From Phytophthora colocasiae (lineage: Eukaryota > Oomycota > Peronosporomycetes > Peronosporales > Peronosporaceae): 64,000 bases of DNA. The number at the start of each line of letters is the position of its first letter. Positions within the stretch are counted from its first letter, which is position 1. The position numbers and the translations under genes are program-made. Shown here piece by piece: positions 1-13,000 of the stretch. The stretch spans positions 1,178,001 through 1,242,000 of the forward strand of contig JAGKQI010000096.1 in the NCBI GenBank assembly GCA_018806915.1. The letters run 5' to 3'. Under the pieces are notes generated by a model that did not search any database, was not told where the DNA came from, and was given only the letters and a program-made list of their open reading frames with translations.

Positions 1-3000
1 TTGATGTATCGTCGTCGCAACTGAGTGGTCAGCTGACAAGCAAATTGAACGATACAGGGAAAGGAGGATCTAACGTCACGATAAACTCGTTGGAGCTGTC
101 AGTATCCTCGGCGCGCTTTGTTCTCCTTCCCCGGACCCTGCTCCGTCTGGAACACTTTGTGCTGGATGTGTTCTTAGCAGCAAGCAAGAAGAGAAGTGAG
201 CTAGTGCTCCAGCGAGACGAGGCAATGGATAACAACCCAGCGGGGACAGAGAGATCCGAATTCGTTTCTACTGACCCGGATGCCAGCCTAGGCGAACAAC
301 GGGAGGAAACGCGCTTTACTGTTCCTCCCCTTCGGCCAAGAAATGACAGTTTTTCAGAGTCTTTGAAAGATGACCTGAATGCTGTTCGAACAGCATTTAT
401 GTCTCCGCTACAGCGTATGCTGAGCTCGACCAGTGCGAAGGAAGTACTCCCCCCTGGAAGCTTTACTTCTCGTGTGATCGTAGAGGAAACTGGTAGCGGG
501 TCGTCCGTGGGATCTATGGCTGCTGTATCCGATGGAAAAGATGACAGGAGGAAGCAGCATTTAATTCCGCAGTGGAGAGTTGATGCACGCTTTTCAAACT
601 TGCAAATGTGGGTGGTATCAAGCGACCGTAAGGCAGACGTAGCAGGATGCGTGCTATCCAGTGAACTTATCGCCACCTTTGATAGCGTTTTCGATGCGGC
701 TCACAAATCTCCTTCAGATTTTGATGAACTTGTGGCCGCATCGGTTGGGCTCAGCAAAGTGGAAGTGTTAGTAGGATCACCACGGCTTATTGATACCGAC
801 CAGCAAAAGCCGGCACACCACACGGGAACTCTTGTTGAGAATTTCGAAGTGGATATGAATTTCGCGATGAGGCAGTGCTTTCGACCCGTTCTTGAGGATG
901 CTATTGACCCAGAAAGCAGTGATGAAAAAAGTGGTGGAGGTAGTGAATCAAACAATGGAAATGCTGAGAGTGGGGATAACGAGATCGGAAACAGTGACAC
1001 GAAAGCAGGGCTATGGAGTAACCCTTCGACGACCGACAAAGACGACAAAACGACTGTTGATTTGCCAGAACTTTTCGCACGCGACGTTCCGTCTGAGTGG
1101 CAAGAGTGGATCCTCAGTGAACCAACAGTGCGTATTAGCCAGATCATATCGCATGTTGCCTACCGAGACTTGCCACTCCTGCTAAAGATCTCTGCAAGTT
1201 TGACCAGCATGCTTGCTGCAGAGAAGAAAATCCGCAGTACGTTTGTAGCTCGGCTAAAAGCGGCAGCAGATGATCTGGAGTGGCCAGATTTACCGGATGC
1301 AACAGGGGAATATTCGGAGTATGCTCATTACTTTGGTACAGATGATGCCAGCGAAATTAAAAAAACAGATCAAGAAGCAGTGTCGGGCCCCCAACACGAT
1401 GTGCTTACGCGTGCATCAGTATTAGCAAAAGGTGTCCAATTTCGCCTGATTAACAACATTGTTGACCAAGCGTCACCAGTAGTCGAGTTTGACTCAAATG
1501 CTATCGAGCTTGTCTTGAGATCAGAGTCGAACTCAATGGTAGAAGTTACCGCGACCTGCAGAGCTGAAGCGAAGTACCAAAACCTGCGCCTTGTCACGAT
1601 GGAGCCACTTCTCGAGCCATGGACTGTTAAGGTTACGCTCGCTCGGAAGCACTCCCAGATTCGTGGCATTGACGACAGAGAACAGCGAATGATTTCACCT
1701 TGGAAGCTGGATATTTCGTCTGACACATTTCTTCAACTGAACTTGACAGACGCACTGATTGCAAATTTGGTCGCTGCAGACCGGGCTTGGCGATGGGTAG
1801 TAAATGCTGGTGGCGATTCGCGAGAAATGACAGAGTATTCCACTTACTGGATCCGAAACAACACTGGAATGCCTTTACGATACTGGGGGGAATCTTACAA
1901 TGAGCATTCTCTTGCTCCTGGTCAAGAGGAACCCCTTCGCTTCAATAAGGACTCGTCGGAAAACGACAACAAGAACGGAAGCGAGAAACGTCGAAAAGGT
2001 GGCCAACGTAATAACCACATGCGTGATCGTCAGCTTTTTATTGCAGTTGAAGAGGAGTACCCGAGCGATAGTCTGTCCAATATTCCAAGGACATGGCAAA
2101 GCGAAGCTCCAATTCCAGTTGACCAAGTGGATTCGCGTATGTATGCCTTAGTGGACTTTGAAGCTGATATAACGGCCACACGCATGAGGAAATGCGAGTG
2201 CGTGATTGATGTGCTTGTAGAGCGTGGCTGTAAATATTTTGTGGTGCGCTCAACTCTGATATTGGAAAATCAAACATCGTCCGACTTGGAAGTGGAATTC
2301 GTTCCTCCTCAGCGACGTTCAGTGTCACGGTCGCTAAGAACGATAAATGCTTCGCAAGGTCATATTATCCCCATTTGGAAGAAGGTTGTTCAGGCTTCCT
2401 CTGTTGTTCCCGTTCCGATTCATATCGTATCGTCTGGTGAAGGCTATGTAATGGTACGTCCCCCCGACATTAACGTGGATGACGCTGGCGGTACCAGTAG
2501 CGGCATGCTCCCGAAGGCTTATGCCAAAGAACGTGTGCATCTCCCACTTTTTGACAGAGGAAGTTCTCCCGCCAACGAAGACATGACGCACATGGAAGCA
2601 GACGAGTCTGGTCAGACCCAGTGCACGATTAAATTCAGGCGACTGTATAGTGACCGACCTGTCCGACCATTTATGATGAATGTTTCTCTTTCAAGCGCGA
2701 GTAGCGCGCTGTATCACCGCACGCTATCTTTCCACCCACCGCTGATCGTGCACAATTTGACCGCTGGACCATTAGATTTCTGCTTGGCAACACCAAGCGA
2801 TTGGTCACCTCCAGTAGAAGCTGTCACCTTGACCAACACAGCAATGAATGCTGGATGGGAAACTCGTGAGCAGCGATTGCGTGAGCGAGGCACCATTAAT
2901 GTCGCTGACTCGCTTATTTGGCATTTATCAAGTGAGGAAACACCTCTCGAATTGAGTGTACGAATGAAGGGATTCGATTGGAGTGAGCCGCTTGATCTCG

Positions 3001-6000
3001 AGGAAGATCTGGGTGATTTTGTGCGGATCAAGATGAAAGACCTTGTGAGTGATGCACATCTCTATATCACTGCTGAAATTCGGATGAGCAAGGGCCACTG
3101 TCGCGAACTGTTCCTCTATGTTCCGTATTGGATTGTCAATCTGACGGGCCTAAAACTGGAGTACGAATACGAAGAGGATCGAATGGGGCGCGAACACTCG
3201 ACTACGTAAGTATTCTAGTGAATCATTATTTAATTGTTGGCAACTAACCCACCATTTGCCTGTTTTGTGAAACACAGGTTACTGGCAGGACAGAAACGAT
3301 TAGATCGTGATGAGCTTCTCTTAAAAGAAAGTCAACGGGCAAAAGCCTCTCGGCGAGACCGCAACCCTCATCTCCTCCACCCTGTTCCAGTTGAAGACGA
3401 AGAGCTTATGGATGAGATTGGGGGAATGGCTCAATCAAGCACCAGAGAGCGCCGTGAGAGTGAACGCAAGAGACGCCACCCTCGACTTCTTCCGAGTGTT
3501 CCACCGGTAAAAGGCTTGCTCGATCTTTTACCGAAAACGATTGAGTATGACCCACGCAGCCTTGGGCAACTTGAAGTTTTGCAAGCCTGTCAGTCCGACT
3601 ATCGTATGGATCGTGGATGTGTTCGTTTGCGAGTCAGCAATGAAAGGGATATCGCAGTCTTGGATGCGAGAAAAGAAAGTGGGCAGCGAAAATGGTCCGA
3701 ACCGTTTGTGCTAGACCAAGCGGGTACGATTGGTGAAATTGAAGCAGATGACTACGGTGTAAACCGAAAATTCAGTATCGGCTACTCAATCCTTCCTGCA
3801 AAAGGTCAGTATTCACGGACGAAAGTGATCATGCTAACGCCGCGATTCATGCTTATCAATACAATGAGCAGCGCTATCGAGGTGTGTCACTCATCGTCCA
3901 AAATGATGACTCCATCAGTGATTGACATGGCTAACGCCAATGGATCAATGCCGAACTCGAGAGTAATGTCTCCAGTAAACCCCGTTGTCCAGCTGGATGC
4001 CGGGGCTTTTGCTGATTTCCACTGGACACTTCGGTTTGCGAAGACGCGCACGATTCGATGCCGTTTTGCTGAGTATGGCTGGTCGTGGAGTGGTGCGGTA
4101 CCTTTGGTCGAGTCAGGCGAGTACGCTGTTCGTATGCGCCACGAATCCACTCGGGAAAGTAAACTCGTGCGCGTGACCTTGAAACTGGATTCGTCATGTG
4201 TATGCGTGTATTTCCGTGAAGAACGTACGACTGCACCGCCTTATCGCGTGGAGAATTACTCACTGGAAACACTACGAACCCACCAGCATCGTGTCCGTCG
4301 CAGTGAAATCTTACTACCCCACCACAGTTTGGATTATGCATGGGATGAGCCTACTGAAGAACGTTTGCTCGTTGTGGACATGCTTCCGTCTGCTGCTGGT
4401 GATAACAGTCGCCCTTTACGCATCGGAAGCTTTGATTTGGACAAAATTCAACGCTATCCCGATGCACTCGGCGGCACTCTAGGTATTGAAATTTCCACTG
4501 ATGGGCCAACTCGTGTGTTGCGATTCACGGATACACGATTGCGCAGAGGGAAGTCTATACCATCGAGCACGCCGATTTTCAGCGATGTCAGGAAGGAAAT
4601 TCCTGAAAGCAGTGCGTTACAGCTTCTTCAACGCTTTGTAACAACTCCAACCGTGCATGCCACACTTCAGCTGCAAGGTGTGGGCATTTCTATCGTCGAC
4701 AGTGCTCCCAAGGAGCTGGTGTACATGTCAGTCTCTGGTATTTCATTTGAGGTATTGGTCAGTGAAGATGATCAAAACAATCGCGGGGCGTCAATTGCAG
4801 GAAGTGCAGCGTTGTTATCACGTCTCGAACGTGAAACCCGACCACGAATTCTGGCTTGTTGTCTTGAGGTGAATGACGTCCAAGTTGACAACCAACTGCA
4901 GGTTACGCCGTATCCAGTGTTACTTCGATTCTCAAATCCTAATGGTAGATCTCGGGTTGTAAATGGACAAACTGTAAGCATCCCAGTGCTGCAGGTGGGT
5001 CTCGTGAAGCACGACGAATACGCTGGAATCGAGTTTATCAGACATCTCAGCGTGAGTGTTCTGCCAGTCCACGTTCGAGTTGATGGTGCGTTGCTTTATC
5101 AGATACTTCCACTATTGGTGCATGCTAAGATCTACGGAAGTAGTGGCAATGCTGGCGCGACGGTCAAAAAGCGAGCTGTTGTGCTAATGAATGGTGACAG
5201 CAACAGCGACGAGACGATTCGAGCTGCGCACAGTCATTTATTGCTGAAGGATTTTAACGACAGTCTAGAGGTTCCAGTCAAGGTGCTTGAAGCAGCCCAG
5301 AAAGATAACACTACATCGGCTGGGCTTACTTCAGGCCCAGCAACACCAACGATGAAAATGATTGCTCGCAGGAATGGTGGTCAACAACCACTGGCTAGTC
5401 CACGCCAAAATCAGCATACTGCGCTAGCTGCGGAAATTCAGCGCTACACAACAGCGAAATATGGAACTCTCAGTGCTATTGGCGCGAACGAGGAGCTGAA
5501 AAAGCTCTATTTCGAAGAGTTTCACATCGATCCCATTCGCGCAACCGTTAGTTTCTCGTTCGGTGACAGTGCTGGTGCCATTGTGGACGGACACTTGTCC
5601 TCGTTATCGCATGCAGCGGCACTGGTGGATCCATCATCTTCGCGAGAGTCATCTGTGATCACGGTCGGACCTCTCCGTCTGATTCTGAATGCCATTGGCA
5701 CGAGTCTGACCAAAATCGCGAATGCTCCGTTCCAACTGAAAGCTATACACATCCACAACTCGTTCGTGCAACCTGATGCGCTTGCAGCTCGATTGGCGTC
5801 GCACTACCAGAGCGAGGCACTTCGCCAGGCCTACGTCATCCTCGGGAGTGTTGACGTTCTAGGAAACCCAATGATCGCATGGAAAAATCTACGCAGTGGT
5901 TTTCAAGACTTCATATCTGAACCAGCGCATGGGCTTTCACAGCGAAGTCCCCAAGCTTTTGCTTTCGGCGTTGGTCGTGGATCACTTTCGCTCGTGCGTG

Positions 6001-7097
6001 CGTCCGTGTACACCTTTCTGGATTTCAACACGCGCATTTTGACAGCGTTTTCACTCGGCTTATCAGAGGCGTGCTTAAAGCTGGATGACTACACAGGCTA
6101 CCCAGCTACGAGGCATATCTTCCAAGGCCTTGTGCAAGGCGTTTCAGGTGTTGTAGTGGCTCCAATCCACTCGTTCGAAGTAAACGGTGCCCGTGGTGTG
6201 TTACCGGGACTGGTGGCTGGTGCTTTTGGTGTCGTCCTCAAACCGCTGCTCGGCTTCTCTTTGGCCACAGCAACGACGGCTGCAACTCTTCGTGATGCAA
6301 TTGACCCCAATACCAAGGCGCTACTTGTACGTGTGCGACCTCCACGCCACATCGATCTGCGATCGAAGCGCCTCAAGGTTTACTCATACGTAGAGTCCTT
6401 AGGTGAAGAGATCGTTGGCAAGATTCGTGGTGGTCGCTATCGTGCTGATGGATATTTAGGCCATGTAGACCTCAAGGCAGCTCACCAATGCTTTTTGGTC
6501 ACCCGCAAGCGTATCCTGTTCCTGAATGTGAAGGGCACAGCGTCAGTACAAACGACGAAGTACGAGGTGGCGTGGGAGCTGCTTGCTGAAGAAGTTGTGA
6601 TGGTGGACTGCTCCAGGACACCTAACGAGCAACTCGTCGCGATATATTACATGGAAGACGAATTTCGCGCTGCTAGCGGTGCTGGGCGAAATACCAGCGC
6701 CGCCAATGGATCTAATGCAGTAGCTACGAGCCGTCGACGGACCCCAGGCATACCGCGGGGCATGTTTTTGCAGAAGCATGAAGTGGCTTTACCGGATACG
6801 AAGGTGCTTTTCGTGCGTGCCATGTTGCAGCAGCAAGAACGCTCTTTTTTGCTTACCAAGATGAACAGCTACACGAAGGAGGGATCGCCACACCACTTAA
6901 GTCCGATATCTTCACTTGCAAGAACGAACTCAATGGAACTGAGCACAACGTGGCAGCCTCATCACTCATACATGCCGGTGGAATATCCGATTTTTCGGTT
7001 GCCTCCGTCCCTACACCAAACTCGTAGTTTTGCCAATCTCGCACAAACGACGCCATCCCATGCGAACCACCACCACCAGAGCAATGCTGCAAATTAA
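1..7097 (+). CDS. VPS13: VPS13-family bridge-like lipid-transfer protein, C-terminal part (5' end outside window)
   Basis: Two exons, 3-3205 and 3278-7097, flank a 72-bp intron (GTAAGT...ACACAG). Splicing leaves the frame open from base 3 to the stop, about 2340 residues, and the N-terminus with the chorein domain lies left of the window. Recognisable parts in order: repeated beta-rich VPS13 adaptor-binding (SHR-BD type) segments such as YWIRNNTGMPLRYW (near base 1845), LYVPYWIVNLTGLKLEYEYE (3115-3175) and MLTPRFMLINTMSSAIEVCH (3830-3890); the VPS13_C region with the FSLATATTAATLRDA stretch (6255-6300); and a C-terminal PH-like domain (about 6420-6620). The family forms a long hydrophobic groove moving phospholipids at membrane contact sites. 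The family call is firm; which VPS13 paralogue this is cannot be told. The tail after the PH-like domain is low complexity and His/Asn rich. It is convergent with the ABC transporter, with 121 bp between the two stop codons. Confidence 0.9.
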
Positions 7098-7218
7098 ACC
7101 TGAAGGGACAATCGTAGATATGTTTATGAAGAAGAATATGTGTGAATATGCCGAGAAGATCGCTAGTTTCCGTTTATGCTTCATCCATCTACTTTTTAAA
7201 TTGTGTAAGGCCTGAATC

Positions 7219-9815
7219 TCACTCATCGTCAGCAGCATGAACCTGCTTGTGGTCATTCGCTGCTAATCCTTCCCCCTCATGCTTGCGCTGGGCATTCCAC
7301 ATCCCCGCGTATATGCTATCGGCCTTTGCCAGTAGCTCATCATGCGTGCCACGCTCGGCAATGACTCCATGCTGCATGACGATAATCTGGTGCGCATTGT
7401 GAATCTAAAATAAGCGCCCAAAAGGAAGATAAGTTCACCGTTTGCCTATACCACACAAAAACGAGAGAAACGTACCGTTGACAAGCGATGAGCAATGACT
7501 AACATGGTGCGGTTGGCCTTCAGTCGATTAAGTGCGGCCTGAATCTCCTGCTCCGTCACAGTATCAAGTGCCGAAGTTGCCTCGTCCAGAATGACGAAAG
7601 GAGGGTCTTTCAACAACGTGCGAGCAATAGCGACACGCTGCTTTTCACCACCTGATAACTTCAGGCCGCGCTCGCCCACCTTAGTGTTCCACTGCTCCGG
7701 AAGCTTCATGATGAAGTCATAAATGCGAGCGGCCTTGGCCGCCTCAACAACTTGGTCAAAAGTTGCGTTCAAGTTGCCATATTTGATGTTGCGGAGGATG
7801 GTATCGTTGAAAAGCACAGTGTCCTGGGGTACGATACCAATGGCCTGGCGAAGCGATTGTTGCGTGACCGTGGCAATATTGTGGTGATTTACCAAGATTT
7901 TGCCAGCGTTGCATTCGTAGAAGCGGAAAAGTAGCCGGGAAATCGTTGTCTTGCCTGCTCCAGTCTCACCAACGAGAGCAGTAGTGGTGCCACGCGGAAT
8001 AGTAAAGTTCAAGTCCTTGACGCCAGTATTGGCTGGCTGCGAAGGGTAATGGAACGACACATGGCGGAAGCCCACATCAATGCCGTTCTCCGAATCGTAC
8101 TTGCATACACCAAGCTGTACAGCATCGGGGGTGTCCAGAATGTCCGGCTCCACTGATAGGAGCTCACTCAACTTTTTCATATCCACCACCGAGTTTATAA
8201 CCATGTTGTAGATTCCCCCGAGGAAAAAGAGTGGAGCGAAAAGGTTCGTGAGGTACACCGAGATGGCAACGAATGCACCAATATCGATTCTACGGCCACT
8301 ATCCTCGTTCACCACGTGAGGAGCTGCCAGTGCAAGCGCAGCCAGTACTGTGGCCTGAATAATGACAGCCTGGGTCCCGTTAAGCACACTCAGCGAAGCC
8401 TGCACCGAGACAGAGTAACGCTGATACTTCTCGATCACCTTGGAATATTCTTCAATCTCGTGACGCTCATTGCCGAAGTATTTAATGGTCTCGTAGTTCA
8501 GCAACGCGTCAGTTGCCTTGTCATGGTATTCGTTGTCGTGGCGCATAGAGGCTTCACGATATTGCTTTCGCCATAAAGTGATCTTAATTGTAAAGTAAGC
8601 GTACACGACTAAACTCGAGAACGCCACGAAACTTAGTCCCGCCAGCTCGAAATGCATCGCAAAAATGACGACCACCACAACAGATTCGGCCAAAGTCGGA
8701 ATCAAATACAAGAACACATAGGACACAACGCTGTTAGCCGATTCAACACCGCGATCCATGGAGCGTAGAACATCTCCCAACTTCTTTTGCACATGCCAGT
8801 CGTACGAAAGTGACTGCACGTGTTCATACGTCAACGTCGATAACTCAATGTACGCTGTCTGTTTCACCTTGAGGTAAATAAGCGATTGCATTTCCTTGAA
8901 CAACTTCGACACCAGCGTTAGGAAGCTGAAAATGGCAACATTCCAAATTGCCCCAGTAACATCCTTTGCGACAAGAGCATTCGTCGCCGATGCCATAAAC
9001 AAAGGAGCCATCAGATTCGCGAGCTTGCTCAGAATCAGCACCAAGTAGGTACTTCCCGCACGCATCTTGTTCGCAAACCCATGCGGCCAAAAGTACGGCT
9101 TTAAGATGTAGACAAGCTTCACAAATGAAATCCCACGGGGCTTTACAGGTTCTGCAGGCTTGTCCGCCGCAACTTGCGGCAAGGCTTCACTTTCAGCAGG
9201 TGATGGTGTCCTGATCGAATCCAGTAGAAAGCTTAAATTGACCACTTCAAGCACCGTAAAGATCAACGGCAGCGAGTTAGCCACGTTGGCATCCACCAAT
9301 GCCTGGCGCTCCTCATCCAAACGCGAGATCGCGTCCAACTTGAACGCATCCACTGCCAGTACACTCAGGAAGGCCAGGCAGAAAAGATTTACGAACCATG
9401 TGACAGCGCGTGCATCCGGCCACCGCGTAGCCAGTAGGAAGAGCACACTCTTCAAGGCGGTAGCCCACACTGGCAGTCCCCAGAAGCGCCATTGTGGCTG
9501 TTGTACGTCTAACAGCCATTTCAGCTGCGTGAAGGCGGCTCCTCCGAGACTGAAACTGCAGACGACGATGAGACTGGCCAGATCCCAGGCCAGAAGTAGC
9601 AGAAGACTGAATTGCATGCACAACATCTGACGCTGCGCCGACTTGCGTCTCCGTTTGGGTGATTTGGGTGACAGCGGGTCTCCGCTGCTGCTGCTATCGT
9701 CGTCCACATCGTCGTCCCTCCAGCGCGAGTACGCATTCTTCTTCTCTTTAGCATCCAGACGCTCCGTCACATTGCCTAGTAGAGGTGTCGCCTCCTTCGG
9801 AGAGCTCTGCGTCAT
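7219..9815 (-). CDS. ABC half-transporter, ABCB6/HMT1-like (vacuolar metal/thiol-conjugate exporter family)
   Basis: Two exons, 9815-7476 and 7404-7219, flank a 71-bp intron (GTACGT...TTTTAG), giving 841 residues. The open frame continues to 9839 only through a TTG; the first ATG is at 9815 and an in-frame stop lies at 9864, so 9815 is the start. An N-terminal cytosolic tail is followed by about five hydrophobic segments (TMD0-like, residues about 65-220), the six-helix ABC membrane domain, and one nucleotide-binding domain with Walker [10 protein letters not shown], signature [14 protein letters not shown], Walker [12 protein letters not shown] and switch AHRLST. The last 61 residues come from exon 2 and complete the D/H-loop end. 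An extra N-terminal membrane domain is typical of ABCB6/HMT1 rather than mitochondrial ATM1. Residues 8-13, EATPLL, fit an acidic dileucine sorting signal for vacuole or lysosome. The substrate is inferred from the family only. Confidence 0.88.
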
Positions 9816-10041
9816 CTCCACTTCGTGCCTTGGAGGCAAATTTGAAACTGAAGCGCTCGGCCGTTATGAAGTCAGACGTTGCATAGATCGCGCCTCGACC
9901 AATGAGATGGGTGATGACGTACTCAGGGAATGTTGGTCACTCATCCAACGGGTACACTGTACCATCATGTTACTACTTCAAGTATTACATGTAATACATG
10001 TAGTTATTAATACATGTCCAAAAAGGCAATTATATTGTGAG
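9816..10041. other. Intergenic spacer with two TACATGTA palindromes
   Basis: This spacer is upstream of the ABC transporter and downstream of the RME-8-like gene. It contains TACATGTA at 9986-9993 and 9995-10002 within an AT-rich palindromic stretch. No gene is seen. Confidence 0.5.
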
Positions 10042-13000
10042 TTATACTGTGAGATCCTCTATTCCTGACGAGCTGCAGCGCTCAATGCGCCAGTCTCGGT
10101 CATCCGTTGGGGAAAAGTTATACCCCGCGGCAGCCAGCGTTTCAGGAGAAAATATTGCTGGCGAGGCGGTGGGCGACACTGCTGGTGATCCGTCTGAAAG
10201 CGGGATAACATCAACTTCGAGGTTATGCTGCGGGTGTTTACTCACCAGTTTGTCCAAAGCCTGACGCATGAGCCGAACAGCATTCTCTTTGGTGGGGTCG
10301 CTGGAACCTCTGTCTTGAAGGATACGAAGCACATTTTCATGGCTCTGAATTGAGATCAACAACGCTTCTGAGAATGATGCCATGTCGATATCGCCCAAGT
10401 CCAAGTCTTCTACTGGTGTAGCAACGAAGTTTGCCAGATAAACGTCGTGCAGAACAAGGACTTCGGTCAGTTCTGGGTACTGGTATCGGAACGAGTCAGC
10501 AGCCACGAAATGTTCTGGGTTCCAGCGCGGCCAAGTCTTAGCAGCAGCTGCCGCCTTGACCTTTGCAAGCTCCGTTGTAATACACTTTTGCAGCCGCTGC
10601 CTCATACTAACCGTCCAGATGAGGGTTGCCGTGCTGATATCTTCTGTGGTCTGTAATTCGAGGATGAACTGATCTGGGGACGCCCGCAACACCTGTATAG
10701 TTAAAAGGACGATAGTAGACACACTTAGTTTCCATCGGCAGGGGTATCATACAACAAAGTTCTGTTTGCCTACCCGAACGAAGCTTGGTGTGAGCAGCTG
10801 ATACAGCACCTGCGTTGGCAATGATGGCGTGAGCGCATTCCTCGGCCCCAAACACGCACGCAGCACCAATGCAGCGCTTCGAATTGCCCCAAAGAATCTG
10901 GAAGGGATCCGTTGAAATCCCTCTGTCTCCTCGACAGAAGTGATTTTGCCGGTGTTGTCAACAACTCTGGAGGAATCATCTTCCTGTCCTTCATCGGTAT
11001 CTGATGCTTCCGATTCGCTTCGCTCATCAGTGCCCTGGGATTCTCTGATAGAGACTTTGTCAAGCTCCTCCGCTGGGCAAAATGCAACTGTATCTAGAAG
11101 GGACAAAAGCCCACCAGCATTTACCACTAGACTTCGTAGTTCATCGTAGTGACACAAGCCACCAAGGCAACTTAAGCACACACTGGCTGCGTCAATGTCT
11201 GCGTACTGCATGATAGTCTGACGACATGACAGCTCGATCAAAGCTGTTATGACGTCTGGATTCTTCGTAATAGCTTGAATCCCTGCTTCTTTTTGCCTAG
11301 CCAGGATAGACAATACGTCGGTGGAGCGGTACAGCAGTACGCGCGCCATGTTTTGGTTGCTTGGGTTACTACGGCGACGAGGCCCAAAAACTTCAACCGT
11401 CTGCAATAGTTGCTGAAATGATGGACTGCGCATTCGCTCAAGTGAGTCAGCTAGTACGCTCAAACCTTTTTCTTCCAGGAACAGTCGACAGGCAGCCGTG
11501 TTGACACTGCGAGTCTCGGGGACTGATATCAATGCCACAAAAAGCTCCAAGGACAAAATCCCGCGCACTTGATCAATATCGCTAAGCATGGAGCGACGAA
11601 GCGGAGCCAGCAACGAATCGTAATACTCATTCTTGATTTTGAATTGATCGCAATGCGATGGAACAAGCCGTGCCAACGCCTTGAGGATTAACACCTGTAC
11701 CTCCCACGGTTCAGCTACACATGAGCCACCACTGCTTGAAGATTGAATCAGAGATGGCCGATGCGGTGGCGAAGGCAATGGACCAGTACTTTCACCTCCG
11801 ACGTAACCAGATTTTCGGCGGCCGAGAATCACTAATTCCTCGAATAAGGAATTAATCAACTCGGTATACATCTCGGGCGTCCATTCGTTCAAAAAGTCTC
11901 CATCACCTTCAATGTAAGACCGCAGGAAGATATTTCCAATGAATAGATCATCATCTTCGTAGCGGTGCTCGGTGTCGTCTTCTAAAAACTTGCTCCACGA
12001 CGTTTTAGACTCTAACGATCCACCTGAACCCAAGTATTTATGCTTCAGATATCGATACAGGCGGACGCGCTGCTTCCGACCCCAGTTCACATCTGCTGCT
12101 CGCTTTTGAGAGGCATTAAATGTGTCCACAAACGTTTCAGCACTGGATGAAACCAATAGCCTGCCAATACCACAGCCACCAAAGCCAAGTGCTTCGTTCA
12201 GCAGACCATTAAGTTCGTTTGACGGCAGTGCTGAGGAAGTGTTCTCGGTTCCGCTTGTACCACGTAAGCTCGATGATGATTCGCAGCACTCCTTTAGAAA
12301 TTCGGCAGCGGCCACACACATGCCCATGCCTTTCGGGTCACAACTTGCTAATAACACATAGACCAGCGTGAGAGATCTCCAGTTGCTGTCAGTTGTTGTA
12401 CTTGAGTGTGATGACACTGAAGATGACGGGCGTGAAGGCGATGAAGCAGACAAAACACGACTAACTCCATTGGATCCAGTTGAGCTAGTGTAATCGACAG
12501 TGCTGTCTAGTAATGCCAATTGCCTTAGCACAAACAGTAAGCGAGTGATAGTCAGGTGGTCCAGTGTTTCCACTGCAAGCAAACGACACAAGAACATGCG
12601 CCTCGGTCTAATTAATCGCAACACAAACTTCCCACGGCGGATAATAGTGAGTAAGAGAGAAACACCAGCCCGGATCAATGCATCACGCTCATTGACCACA
12701 GAAACAGCCTCATCCTCAGGTTCTGCTAGACGTGGAGAAATGGATTGACTTGACTCTTCTTCCGCTTCAAGGGGACCCAAAAACGTTGCCAGTAGAACTG
12801 GATCCGTGATAACATCGACTACTGCATGCGTAATACTCAAACAGAGTTGGTTAAAGCTCTCGGACGGAGTACTGCGCGTTGTAATAATGGCAGTGTTTAG
12901 CAAGAGGAAACATTCACGTACAAAAGCTGGAGAATGGTTCATGTGGTCGCGTAGCAATACCAGCACGTATTGAGTCGGTAGTTGTCCATGAAACATCATA

